Of a stretch of DNA of 64,000 nucleotides, positions 8,493 to 17,501 are shown piece after piece (the first letter of the stretch is position 1; every line of letters begins with the position of its first letter). The notes beneath the pieces were generated by a model. The model was given only the letters and a program-made list of their open reading frames with translations, was not told the origin of the DNA and searched no databases. Location: positions 124,001-188,000 of the forward strand of contig JAWKZP010000006.1 of NCBI GenBank assembly GCA_041395905.1. The letters are read 5' to 3'. Source of the DNA: UBA7803 sp041395905. GTDB lineage: Bacteria; Pseudomonadota; Gammaproteobacteria; Pseudomonadales; Azotimanducaceae. A program made the position numbers and the translations under genes.

Positions 8493-9495
8493 GCAGAGAT
8501 TTCTTCGACTGGCGCTGTTCGCCACGGCGCTGGCGCTGGTAGTGGTGATTCTGGGCGCATACACACGGCTCGCCGACGCGGGCCTCGGGTGCCCCGACTG
8601 GCCGGGTTGCTACGGATTTCTGACCGTTCCGGATGCGGATCACGAAATCGCCCACGCGGAGTCACGGTTTCCGCACGCGCCGGTGGAGCCGCACAAGGCC
8701 TGGTGGGAAATGATCCACCGGTACTTCGCCGGGTCGCTGGGCCTGACCATCCTGGCCATCGCCGGCGTGGCGGTTGCCCGTCGCCGACGCGATGCCCGCA
8801 CGCCCGGTGCAGAGCGGCTGCCGCTCAAGCTCCCCCTGTTTCTCGTGCTGATTGTGATCTGCCAGGCAGCATTCGGTGCCTGGACCGTGACCCTCAAGCT
8901 CTGGCCCCAGGTCGTCACCGCACACCTGCTGGGCGGATTCACGACGCTGTCGTTGCTCTGGCTGCTGAGCCTGCGCCTGGGCCTGTTCAGCCGGGTGACT
9001 GTCCCTCGCGCTCTGGGTGGCCACGCCGCGCTGGCGCTGGCAGTGGTTATCGTACAGATCGCCCTGGGCGGATGGGTGTCGTCGAACTACGCGGCGCTCG
9101 CCTGTCACGATTTTCCCACCTGTCATGGCGAGCTGCTGCCGCCCATGGACATGGCCGAAGGCTTCAACATCGCGCAGTCGGTGGGGCCGAACTACCTCGG
9201 CGGGCAGATGGAAAGCGACGCGCGGGTAGCCATTCAGGTGACGCATCGGATCGGTGCCCTGGTGGTGCTGCTGGTGGTCGGCAGCCTGGCCTGGCGCATG
9301 TATCGGGCGCGGTCCGCACTGGCGCTGCCGGTCGCGGGTATCCTGGGGCTGCAGCTGCTGCTCGGGATTCTCAACATCGTGCTGGTGCTGCCGTTGCCGG
9401 TCGCGACGGCCCACAACGCCGTGGGCGCGCTGTTATTGCTCTCCATGGTTACAGTAAACTATCGCGCCTTCCGGGCAGGACGGTCACATGACTGA
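8485..9495 (+). CDS. ctaA: Haem A synthase CtaA (COX15)
   Basis: CtaA oxidises the methyl group of haem O to make haem A. The 336-residue membrane protein has GCPDWPGCYG with the loop cysteines C36 and C42, the haem-ligand histidine in EMIHRYFAG (H78), a second paired-cysteine loop (ACHDFPTCHG) and further helix histidines in THRIGAL and ATAHNAVGAL. The start is TTG at 8485, overlapping the previous stop by 8 bases, and fits coupled translation. It overlaps ctaB by 8 bases. Confidence 0.95.
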   Translation: MAKQRFLRLALFATALALVVVILGAYTRLADAGLGCPDWPGCYGFLTVPDADHEIAHAESRFPHAPVEPHKAWWEMIHRYFAGSLGLTILAIAGVAVARRRRDARTPGAERLPLKLPLFLVLIVICQAAFGAWTVTLKLWPQVVTAHLLGGFTTLSLLWLLSLRLGLFSRVTVPRALGGHAALALAVVIVQIALGGWVSSNYAALACHDFPTCHGELLPPMDMAEGFNIAQSVGPNYLGGQMESDARVAIQVTHRIGALVVLLVVGSLAWRMYRARSALALPVAGILGLQLLLGILNIVLVLPLPVATAHNAVGALLLLSMVTVNYRAFRAGRSHD

Positions 9496-10447
9496 GATGA
9501 GCATTGCGCCCGCGACCGGGCGGGCCAGCCAACGGGCCGGCTGGCGCGACTATCTGGAACTGACCAAACCGCGGGTGGTCCTGCTGATGCTGCTCTGCGC
9601 CCTGGTCGGCATGTTTCTGGCCGTGCCCGGCATGGTGCCCTGGGACGCGCTGGTGTTCGGGTTGCTGGGCATCGCCCTGGTGGCGGGGTCGGCGGCGGTG
9701 GTCAATCATCTGGCCGATGCCGAGATCGATGCGCGCATGGCGCGCACCATGCAGCGACCGGTCGCCACCGGACGGGTGGGCCTGCGACAGGGCCTGGTGT
9801 TTTCGGCCATCACCGGCATATCCGGCATGGCTGTGCTCTACTTCCTGGTGAATCCCCTGACCGCCTGGCTGAATCTGGCCAGCTGGGTCGGCTACGGGTT
9901 GATCTATACCCTGTTTCTCAAGCGCGCGACGCCGCAGAACATCGTCATCGGCGGTCTGTTCGGAGCGGCGCCGCCGCTGTTCGGCTGGGCCGCCGTCAGC
10001 AACAGCATCGAGCCCGGCGCGCTGCTGCTGGTGCTGATCATCTTCGCCTGGACACCGCCGCACTTCTGGGCGCTGGCATTGGACCGCAAGGAAGAGTATG
10101 CGTCCGTTGACGTGCCCATGCTGCCGGTGACCCATGGAGAATCGTTCACCAGGCTGCACATCTTTCTGTATACGCTGGTGCTGTTCGCCTGCAGCCTGCT
10201 GCCTTTCGCAACCGGCATGAGCGGGCTGATCTACCTCAGCGGTGCCGTGGCGCTGGGTGCGGTGTTCCTGTACTGGGCGGTGGTGCTGCTGCGCAACCGC
10301 AATCCACGGGCTCCCATGGAAATGTTCAAGTATTCGATTCTCTATCTCATGGTGCTGTTCGCGGTGCTGCTCGTAGACCACTACTTTCTGATCACCCTGG
10401 TACCTGCGGGCAGCAGCCCGCAGGCGCTCGAGTTCATCCGCCTGTGA
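9488..10447 (+). CDS. ctaB: Protohaem IX farnesyltransferase (haem O synthase)
   Basis: The enzyme adds a farnesyl chain to haem B, giving haem O, the substrate of CtaA. The prenyl diphosphate motif NxxxDxxxD is present at N73, D77 and D81, followed by the conserved MQRPVATGRV. A second acidic site follows at about LDRKEEYASVDVPMLPV. Nine hydrophobic helices are visible and the length (319) is normal. It overlaps the next gene by 4 bases. Confidence 0.96.
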   Translation: MTEMSIAPATGRASQRAGWRDYLELTKPRVVLLMLLCALVGMFLAVPGMVPWDALVFGLLGIALVAGSAAVVNHLADAEIDARMARTMQRPVATGRVGLRQGLVFSAITGISGMAVLYFLVNPLTAWLNLASWVGYGLIYTLFLKRATPQNIVIGGLFGAAPPLFGWAAVSNSIEPGALLLVLIIFAWTPPHFWALALDRKEEYASVDVPMLPVTHGESFTRLHIFLYTLVLFACSLLPFATGMSGLIYLSGAVALGAVFLYWAVVLLRNRNPRAPMEMFKYSILYLMVLFAVLLVDHYFLITLVPAGSSPQALEFIRL

Positions 10448-11082
10448 CGGCCGTTCAACGCACGGTCGCCCTCTGCGTAGGCTTCGCTGCGGTCGTGGTG
10501 GGTATGTTCGTCTACAGCGTGACCAGGACGCCGACCCTCACCAACGACCAGCTGCGTGAGAAGGGCGTGTTCGTGCTGCCGACACCGCGCGAGCTGGCAC
10601 CGTTCGAGCTCACCACCGCGGACGGTGAACCGTTCGATCTCAGCAGCCTCGAGGGCCACTGGTCGTTCGTGTTCTTCGGCTTCACCAACTGCCCGGACGT
10701 CTGCCCGACGACCATGGCCGTGCTGGCGCAGGCAGAGAAGCGTCTGCGCGAAGAGGATCCGGAGCTCGCCGGGCAGTTCCAGGGCATTCTCGTCAGCGTC
10801 GATCCCGAACGCGATGATGCCGCGACTCTCGGTCAGTACGTGCATGCGTTCTCGCCGCGGTTCATCGGGGTGCGCGGGGATCTTGCCGCTACGGCCGGGT
10901 TTGCCACTCAGGTGAATGTCGCGTTCGCCAAGGTACCGAGCGACGACGGCGGCTACCAGGTGGATCACACGGCCAACATCGTCATCATCAACCCGCGCGG
11001 CCACTACCACGCGTTCGCGAAAATGCCACATCAAGCTGATACCATCGTGGCTGCATTTCGCTCGCTCGCTTTGAACTTCTGA
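10444..11082 (+). CDS. SCO1/SenC copper chaperone
   Basis: SCO proteins metallate the CuA site of subunit II. After one membrane anchor (about 8-25), the thioredoxin-like domain contains TNCPDVCPTT with C83 and C87, and the third copper ligand H175 in VDHTANI. The 212-residue length is typical. It starts at GTG 10444 inside the ctaB stop and closes the oxidase locus, as in Pseudomonas. Confidence 0.95.
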   Translation: MTAVQRTVALCVGFAAVVVGMFVYSVTRTPTLTNDQLREKGVFVLPTPRELAPFELTTADGEPFDLSSLEGHWSFVFFGFTNCPDVCPTTMAVLAQAEKRLREEDPELAGQFQGILVSVDPERDDAATLGQYVHAFSPRFIGVRGDLAATAGFATQVNVAFAKVPSDDGGYQVDHTANIVIINPRGHYHAFAKMPHQADTIVAAFRSLALNF

Positions 11083-11131
11083 ACGGCACCCAGGGCTGCC
11101 CCGCGGGTGTCCAGAAAGCCGGACGCGCGCG

Positions 11132-12409
11132 GTGCAGCAACATCCAGGACGGAGCGGAACGATTCCGGCTGATCGCTACGCCAGCATCAGACAGGCCACC
11201 GAAAAGCTATGCGCTGGGCTGGCCACAGAGGACTACGGCGTCCAGCCCATGGACGATGCCAGCCCGCCCAAATGGCACCTGGCTCACACCACCTGGTTCT
11301 TCGAAACGTTTCTGCTCAAGCCATACCTGCCGGGCTACCGCGCGGTCGACGGCCACTACGAATATCTCTTCAATTCCTACTACAACAGTGTCGGTCAGCC
11401 GTTCCCGCGGGCCCGCCGCGGCACGCTGTCGCGTCCCACCGTCGCCGAGATCTACGACTACCGGCGCCGTGTCGACGAGGCCATGGCGCGGCTTCTGGGA
11501 GCCGAACTGGGCGCAGACATCCTGCAGCGGGTGGAGCTGGGGCTGCAGCATGAACAGCAGCATCAGGAGCTGATCCTCACCGACGTCAAGTTCGCGTTCG
11601 GACATAACCCCCTGTACCCCGCGTACCGGGACCGCGGGCCGGCGCCGCCGACGACCGCGCCGCCTGCGGGAGACCTCGGCTTCGTCCGCTATGCCGGTGG
11701 TCGGGTGGCGGTGGGAGCGGACCCCGCCGCAGGGGGCTTCTGCTTCGACAACGAGGCGCCGCGGCACGAGGTTCTGCTGGCGCCCTTTGCGCTGGGCGAC
11801 CGCCTGGTGAGCAACGCGGAGTTCCAGGAATTCGTCGCCGATGGCGGCTATCAGCAGCCGGCGCTCTGGTTGAGCGAGGCCTGGACCCGACTTGGTGCCG
11901 GAACCCTGGCCCAGGCGCCCCTGTACTGGCGGTGCCGCGACGGCGCGTGGTACGAATACCGGCTGGACGGCCTGCAGCCGCTGGATCCCGGCGCGCCGGT
12001 GAGTCACGTCAGCTTCTTCGAAGCCGACGCCTATGCGCGCTGGCGTGGTTGTCGCCTGCCCACCGAGCAGGAGTGGGAGCACGCCGCCAGCGCGACCACG
12101 GTGACGGGCAACTTCGCCGACGCCGGCGTGCTGCACCCACTCGCGGCGGTCGCGACCGGCCCGGCGCCGCGACAGCTGTTCGGTGATCTGTGGGAATGGA
12201 CGGCCAGCCCGTACGTCGCGTACCCCGGCTACCGTCCGCTGCCCGGCGCGCTGGGCGAGTACAACGGCAAGTTCATGAGCAGTCAGATGGTGCTGCGCGG
12301 CGGATCCTGCGCGACGCCGGCTGGCCATGTGCGCGCCAGTTACCGAAACTTCTTCTATCCGCCGGACAAGTGGCAGTTCTCCGGCATAAGGCTTGCCCGT
12401 GACGAATGA
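11132..12409 (+). CDS. egtB: Hercynine oxygenase EgtB (ergothioneine biosynthesis)
   Basis: EgtB is a non-haem iron enzyme that joins hercynine to a thiol (gamma-glutamylcysteine or cysteine) to form the ergothioneine sulfoxide. The DinB-like N-terminal part carries the three iron histidines in the usual pattern: H52 (HLAHTTWFFE), H140 and H144 (HEQQHQE). The C-terminal formylglycine-generating-enzyme-like domain (about 190-425) ends with a typical MVLRGGSCATP...SYRNFFYP stretch. The start is GTG. It overlaps egtD by 11-17 bases. No egtA, egtC or egtE is nearby. Confidence 0.95.
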   Translation: MQQHPGRSGTIPADRYASIRQATEKLCAGLATEDYGVQPMDDASPPKWHLAHTTWFFETFLLKPYLPGYRAVDGHYEYLFNSYYNSVGQPFPRARRGTLSRPTVAEIYDYRRRVDEAMARLLGAELGADILQRVELGLQHEQQHQELILTDVKFAFGHNPLYPAYRDRGPAPPTTAPPAGDLGFVRYAGGRVAVGADPAAGGFCFDNEAPRHEVLLAPFALGDRLVSNAEFQEFVADGGYQQPALWLSEAWTRLGAGTLAQAPLYWRCRDGAWYEYRLDGLQPLDPGAPVSHVSFFEADAYARWRGCRLPTEQEWEHAASATTVTGNFADAGVLHPLAAVATGPAPRQLFGDLWEWTASPYVAYPGYRPLPGALGEYNGKFMSSQMVLRGGSCATPAGHVRASYRNFFYPPDKWQFSGIRLARDE

Positions 12410-13397
12410 ATCCACCGCTCGCGCCGCGCCCGGCGCCGCGCCCCGCTACCGCTTCTACGACCTGAAACCGCCGCCCGGGGACATGCACGCGGAGGTGCAC
12501 GCGGGCCTCACCGGGCCCACCAAGCGCCTGCCGCCCAAGTACTTCTACGATGCGACCGGGTCGAAGCTGTTCGAGGCCATCACCCGATTGCCGGAGTACT
12601 ACCTGACCCGCACGGAGCTGGGACTGTTCGACAGATACCAGGACGAGCTTGCCGCGGCCCTGGGCGACGGGGTCTGCCTGGTGGAGTACGGCAGCGGCTC
12701 CAGCCGCAAGATCCGCAAGGTGCTGGAGCGCGCGCGGCCGCTGGCTTACGTGCCGGTGGACATCTCCGGGGACCATCTCGCAGCGCAGGCACGCACGCTG
12801 GTGGCGGACTTTCCCTGGCTGCAGGTATACCCGACGTGCGCCGACTACTCGCAGCCCTTTGCGCTGCCGGAGCCGGTGGCCCGCCTGACCAAGGTCGGGT
12901 TCTTTCCCGGCTCGAGCATCGGCAATTTCGAGCCTGCCGCGGCCGAGGCCTTCCTGCGCAACGCGCGCCGGACCCTGGGCGCGCGGTCGCGGTTGCTCAT
13001 CGGTGTGGACCGCAAGAAAGACGTCAGGGTGCTGGAGGCGGCGTACGACGATGCCGAAGGCGTTACGGCGGCGTTCAACCTGAACATGCTGAGTCATCTC
13101 AACGCAGCCCTCGGCTGCGACTTCGATCTTTCCGGCTTCCGCCACGAGGCAAACTACAATCACGCCCTGGGTTGCGTGCAGATGCACCTGCGCAGCCTGC
13201 GCCAGCAGCGGGTGCGGATCGGCGATGCCGTGGTGACATTCGCCGCCGGGGAGCGGATCCACACAGAGAACTCCTTCAAATATCACCCCGAGGAATTCAC
13301 GGCCCTCGCGGGACGGGCCGGGTTCGACGTCAAGGACTGGTGGACCGACGAGCGGGGCTGGTTCGCGACCTTTCTGCTGGAGGCGTCAGTCCAGTAG
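12399..13397 (+). CDS. egtD: Histidine N-alpha-methyltransferase EgtD
   Basis: EgtD trimethylates histidine to hercynine, the first step of ergothioneine synthesis. The SAM-binding glycine loop is VEYGSGSSRK, and the family signature FFPGSSIGNFEP follows, as does the conserved N-terminal 'LPPKYFYDATGSKLFEAIT'. GTG at 12399 is preferred; a TTG two codons upstream (12393) is the alternative. It overlaps egtB, so the two enzymes are made together. The end overlaps the convergent thrB by 12 bases. Confidence 0.95.
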   Translation: MTNESTARAAPGAAPRYRFYDLKPPPGDMHAEVHAGLTGPTKRLPPKYFYDATGSKLFEAITRLPEYYLTRTELGLFDRYQDELAAALGDGVCLVEYGSGSSRKIRKVLERARPLAYVPVDISGDHLAAQARTLVADFPWLQVYPTCADYSQPFALPEPVARLTKVGFFPGSSIGNFEPAAAEAFLRNARRTLGARSRLLIGVDRKKDVRVLEAAYDDAEGVTAAFNLNMLSHLNAALGCDFDLSGFRHEANYNHALGCVQMHLRSLRQQRVRIGDAVVTFAAGERIHTENSFKYHPEEFTALAGRAGFDVKDWWTDERGWFATFLLEASVQ

Positions 13398-14363
13398 GCG
13401 CTCGTCCAGATACAGGAAGTGGGCATTGTGGTGGGCCACGATGCGGCGCAGCTCGTCCGGATTGTTCGCCCGCACGGCCGCACCGCGGCGCTGGGCCAGT
13501 GTCACCACCAGCCGTGACAGCCAGAACGCGAGCGCCGCATAGAGCAGCATCAGGGGCAGGCTCCACAGCTCCACGCGCACGAGCGGCCGGATGCCGTGAT
13601 AGGCGCGCAGCAGCGCAAGCACCCGCTCCGGATCCAGCGCACCCTGACCATCCGTGCACCAGTCGTTGGCCGCCACGGCCAGGTCGTAGATCAGATAGCC
13701 GTCGGCGGCATGGTGGAAGTCCAGCACGCCGGTCAGACCCTGCTCATTGAACAGCAGGTTGTCCCGGAACAGATCGCCATGGATGGGCCCGCGCGGCAAC
13801 GCGGCAACATCGGCGCGACTCAGGTATCGGGTGATCCGGTCGACGACGTCGGCCATGAGCACGCGGTGCGCGTAGCCGAGGTGCTGGCTGCACACGTCCG
13901 CCTGTGAACGCAGCCAGGCGGCGTTGCGCGGATAGTCCGGCAGCCGGAAGTCCAGGTGTGCCGTGGCGAGGTGAAGGCGTCCGAGAAACCGGCCAACGGC
14001 CTCGATCTGGCGCGTGGTGGGGTTGTACACGTGGCGCCCCGGCAGGCGCTGGCATAGAAGCGCGGGCTTCCTGCTGAGCTCCGTGTAGGCTTCCTGGCGG
14101 CGGGTGCGCATGACCGCCGGCACCGGCAGGCCGGCGGCGACGCAGGCGTCGAGCAGCGGCACCAGCGCGCGGCCGGCGTTGGAAGGGCGTTCCAGCAACG
14201 TCAGCACGAAGTGGCGTTCGCGGCCGCGCTGAGCGGTCGTGATGAAGTAGTTGCTGTTTTCGATGCCGGTCACGGCGGCCTGATAGCGCACCAGCTCGCC
14301 GACGTCGTAATGCTCGATCAGGCTTTCGAGGTCCAGTACGTCGAGCTGGGTAACGGCGTTCAT
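13386..14363 (-). CDS. thrB: Homoserine kinase ThrB (APH-fold type)
   Basis: This is the choline-kinase-like homoserine kinase of Pseudomonas relatives, acting in threonine synthesis. Of its 325 residues, the catalytic loop HGDLFRDN (195-202) and the magnesium-binding DFHHA (from 215) are clear; GIENSNYF near 34 belongs to the nucleotide loop. The ATG at 14363 gives the family N-terminus; the frame is open upstream but that part is antisense to other genes. It lies downstream of the DUF2782 gene, the same pairing as PA5494-PA5495. Confidence 0.93.
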   Translation of the reverse strand: MNAVTQLDVLDLESLIEHYDVGELVRYQAAVTGIENSNYFITTAQRGRERHFVLTLLERPSNAGRALVPLLDACVAAGLPVPAVMRTRRQEAYTELSRKPALLCQRLPGRHVYNPTTRQIEAVGRFLGRLHLATAHLDFRLPDYPRNAAWLRSQADVCSQHLGYAHRVLMADVVDRITRYLSRADVAALPRGPIHGDLFRDNLLFNEQGLTGVLDFHHAADGYLIYDLAVAANDWCTDGQGALDPERVLALLRAYHGIRPLVRVELWSLPLMLLYAALAFWLSRLVVTLAQRRGAAVRANNPDELRRIVAHHNAHFLYLDERLLD

Positions 14364-14379
14364 GGCGCGCGCCGCGGGC

Positions 14380-14697
14380 TCAGAATTCCATGATGACCCA
14401 GGACGGCAGCAGCATGTCTGCCCGCTCCAGGTCGCCGTATCCCCGGGTCTGATCTCTGGGCACCAGGTAGTAGGGTTTGCCCACCTTCGGCTGGATGCGC
14501 ACCATGCGCAGCTGGCCGTTCTGACGGAATTCCTGAATGGTCCGGTCCTGCTCTGCGATGATGGTGATGTCGGGTCCGCGCAGACCCTCTTCCGGGTCGC
14601 CGGAGGCGGCACTCGCCGCCGCCGCGGCCGCACACAGCAGCAGTGTCAGCAGGCTCTGCGCGAGCCGGTTCGAAGCGAATGCGAAGGCGGTTACCAT
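14380..14697 (-). CDS. DUF2782 family protein, exported
   Basis: A 105-residue protein with a hydrophobic N-terminal segment rich in Leu and Ala that looks like a signal peptide ending near 'AAASAASG', and a conserved periplasmic part with 'ITIIAEQDRTIQEFRQNGQLRMVR' split over two strands and 'PYYLVPRD' near the end. This matches DUF2782, found between polA and thrB in many gammaproteobacteria. Function unknown. ATG at 14697 is chosen because it directly precedes the signal peptide; no good ribosome site is seen. Its start lies only 62 bases from that of polA on the other strand. Confidence 0.85.
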   Translation of the reverse strand: MVTAFAFASNRLAQSLLTLLLCAAAAAASAASGDPEEGLRGPDITIIAEQDRTIQEFRQNGQLRMVRIQPKVGKPYYLVPRDQTRGYGDLERADMLLPSWVIMEF

Positions 14698-14759
14698 AGG
14701 AGCGAATGTTGACGCAAAGCGGCGGCTTAAGCAAAGCAACCGCGTCGAGGAGCCCGCAA

Positions 14760-17492
14760 ATGCCCGAAGCTGACAAGACCGGCAAGCCGCTGGTGCTGGT
14801 GGACGGTTCGTCGTATCTGTTCCGGGCCTACCACGCGTTGCCGGAGCTGACCACGTCGGACGGCTTTCCCACCGGCGCCGTGCGCGGCGTGATCGGCATG
14901 CTGCGGCGTCTGGCCAAGGACTTCGAAGGCAGCCCGATAGCGGTGGTGTTCGATGCCAAGGGCAAGACGTTCCGAAACGACCTGTACCCCGAGTACAAAG
15001 CTCACCGCCCTCCCATGCCCGATGATCTGCGCCAGCAGATCGAGCCGATTCACGAGATCATCCGGGCCATGGGGCTGCCGCTGCTGATCGTGCCCGACGT
15101 GGAAGCGGACGACGTGATCGGCACGCTGGCGGATCAGGCCACCGATCAGCAGCGCGATACCGTGGTCTCCACCAGCGACAAGGACATGGCCCAGCTGGTC
15201 AGCGACCACGTCACTCTGGTGAACACCATGACCGATACCCGGCTCGATCGTGACGGTGTGTTGGAGAAGTTCGGCGTTCCGCCGGAGCTGATCGTCGACT
15301 ACCTGGCGCTCATGGGTGACAGCGTCGACAACATCCCGGGCGTGCCGAAGGTGGGACCAAAGACCGCCGCCAAGTGGCTGGCCGAATACGGCAGCCTGGA
15401 CGCGGTGATGGCCAACGCCGATCAGATCAAGGGCAAGGTGGGCGAGAACCTGCGCGAGGCGCTCGGGCAGCTGCCGCTGTCACGCGAGCTCACGCGCATC
15501 AAGCGTGACGTGACGCTGGAGCTCGGGATCGCCGATCTCGTTCCCGCGGAGCCGGATGCGGAGCGGTTGCGCGAGCTGTTCGAGCAGCTGGAATTCAAGA
15601 CGTGGAGCGCCGAGCTGGCGGAATCGGGTGCAAACGCCCATGCGGATGCGGCAACCGCCGCGCCTGCACCCTTGGATCCCTCTGACCGGGATTACCAGAC
15701 CGTCACGACCCAGGCTGCGCTGGATGCCTGGATCGACGCGCTGCAGGGCAGCGAGCTGTTCGCGTTCGATACCGAGACCACGAGCCTCAACTACATGGAT
15801 GCCGAGCTGGTGGGATTTTCGTTCGCCACCCGGGCCGGGCAGGCGGCCTACGTGCCGGTGGGCCATGACTACCCGGGCGTGCCTGCCCAGCTGTCGCTCA
15901 CGGCGGTGCTCGCACGGCTGCGGCCGTTGCTCGAGGACCCGGGACGCGCGAAAGTCGGCCAGAACCTGAAATACGACATGAGCGTGCTCGGCCGCTATGG
16001 TGTCGAGATGGCCGGAATCCGGCACGACACCATGCTCGAGTCCTACGTGCTGAACAGCGTCGCCGGGCGCCACAACATGGACGACCTGGCGCTGCGCGTT
16101 CTCGACCGCAAGACCATTCACTACGAGGACGTCGCCGGCAAAGGTGCCAAGCAGATCACCTTCGATCAGGTGCCCCTGGAACAGGCCAGCGAGTACGCGG
16201 CCGAAGACGCCGACGTCACCCTGCAGCTGCATCAGGCGCTGTGGCCGCAGCTGCAGGCACAGGCATCGCTGCGCAAGGTCTATGAAGACATCGAGCTGCC
16301 GCTGGTGCCGGTGCTGTCACGCATCGAGCGCAATGGCGCGCTGGTGGACGGCGCGCTGCTCGAAGAGTACAGCCGCGAATTTGCCGACCGGCTCATCGAG
16401 CTGTCGGAGCAGGCCTGGACGCTGGCTGGCGAGGAGTTCAATCTCGATTCACCCAAGCAGCTGCAGGCGATCCTGTACGACAAGCTGGCCCTGCCGGTGC
16501 TGAAGAAGACGCCAAAGGGCCAGCCGTCAACGGCCGAACCGGTACTGCAGGACCTGGCGCAGGACTACGAGCTGCCGCGGGTGATCATGGACTACCGCAC
16601 GCTCGCCAAGCTGAAGTCCACCTACACCGACAAGCTGCCGCTGCAGATCAACCAGAAGTCGGGACGTATCCATACCTCCTACCACCAGGCCGTGACGGCG
16701 ACCGGCCGGTTGTCGTCTTCGGATCCGAACCTGCAGAACATTCCGGTGCGTCACGCCGAGGGGCGCCGCATCCGTCAGGCGTTCGTGGCGCCGTCGGGCC
16801 GGCGCATCGTGGCCGCCGACTACTCGCAGATCGAGCTCAGGATCATGGCGCACCTTTCCGGCGACGAGGGGCTGCTCGCCGCCTTTGCCGACAATCAGGA
16901 CATCCATCGGGCCACGGCGGCGGAAGTCTTCGGCATCGCGCTGGATGATGTGAGCGCGGATCAGCGGCGCAGCGCCAAAGCCATCAATTTCGGCCTGATC
17001 TACGGCATGTCGGCATTCGGCCTGGCGCGGCAGCTGGGGGTTTCACGCACGCTGGCCCAGGACTACATCGATCGCTATTTCGAGCGCTACCCGGGGGTGC
17101 GCGCGTACATGGATCAGACGCGGATGCTGGCGCACGAGCAGGGCTACGTGGAGACCGTGTTCGGCCGCCGCCTGTATCTGCCCGACATCAATGCGCGCCA
17201 GAACCAGCGCCGTCAGGCAGCCGAGCGTACCGCCATCAACGCGCCCATGCAGGGCACGGCGGCCGACATCATCAAGCGCGCCATGATCGCCGTGGACCGT
17301 TGGCTCAGGGAGTCCGCGATCGATGCGCTGATGATCATGCAGGTTCACGACGAGCTGGTGTTCGAGGTGCCGGCGGAGCGGGTCGACGGCCTGCGCGCCA
17401 GGGTCACCGAGATCATGCAGGGCGCGGCCGCGCTGCGGGTGCCGCTGCTGGTGGACGTCGGCGTGGGCAGCAACTGGGACGAAGCCCACTGA
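14760..17492 (+). CDS. polA: DNA polymerase I
   Basis: All three domains are present: the 5' nuclease (about 1-290), an apparently active 3'-5' exonuclease with D337 and E339 in FDTETTSLNY, and the polymerase with motif A (DYSQIELR, D687), the O-helix region RRSAKAINFGLIYG, and motif C (QVHDE, D864). Length is 910 residues from the ATG at 14760, which has GAGGAG seven bases upstream; an earlier in-frame ATG at 14706 would add 18 unconserved residues. It meets engB tail to tail with nine bases between them. Confidence 0.98.
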   Translation: MPEADKTGKPLVLVDGSSYLFRAYHALPELTTSDGFPTGAVRGVIGMLRRLAKDFEGSPIAVVFDAKGKTFRNDLYPEYKAHRPPMPDDLRQQIEPIHEIIRAMGLPLLIVPDVEADDVIGTLADQATDQQRDTVVSTSDKDMAQLVSDHVTLVNTMTDTRLDRDGVLEKFGVPPELIVDYLALMGDSVDNIPGVPKVGPKTAAKWLAEYGSLDAVMANADQIKGKVGENLREALGQLPLSRELTRIKRDVTLELGIADLVPAEPDAERLRELFEQLEFKTWSAELAESGANAHADAATAAPAPLDPSDRDYQTVTTQAALDAWIDALQGSELFAFDTETTSLNYMDAELVGFSFATRAGQAAYVPVGHDYPGVPAQLSLTAVLARLRPLLEDPGRAKVGQNLKYDMSVLGRYGVEMAGIRHDTMLESYVLNSVAGRHNMDDLALRVLDRKTIHYEDVAGKGAKQITFDQVPLEQASEYAAEDADVTLQLHQALWPQLQAQASLRKVYEDIELPLVPVLSRIERNGALVDGALLEEYSREFADRLIELSEQAWTLAGEEFNLDSPKQLQAILYDKLALPVLKKTPKGQPSTAEPVLQDLAQDYELPRVIMDYRTLAKLKSTYTDKLPLQINQKSGRIHTSYHQAVTATGRLSSSDPNLQNIPVRHAEGRRIRQAFVAPSGRRIVAADYSQIELRIMAHLSGDEGLLAAFADNQDIHRATAAEVFGIALDDVSADQRRSAKAINFGLIYGMSAFGLARQLGVSRTLAQDYIDRYFERYPGVRAYMDQTRMLAHEQGYVETVFGRRLYLPDINARQNQRRQAAERTAINAPMQGTAADIIKRAMIAVDRWLRESAIDALMIMQVHDELVFEVPAERVDGLRARVTEIMQGAAALRVPLLVDVGVGSNWDEAH

Positions 17493-17501
17493 GGAGTCGA
17501 G

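Noticed and set aside
11083..11131. Possible intrinsic terminator after the SCO gene
   Set aside because: Only a short imperfect GC stem (ACCC...GGGT) and no T-run; not distinguishable from chance.
17493..17501. Spot 42 RNA gene, which lies between polA and engB in Escherichia coli
   Set aside because: Only nine bases separate polA and engB here and the genes converge, so there is no room for it.
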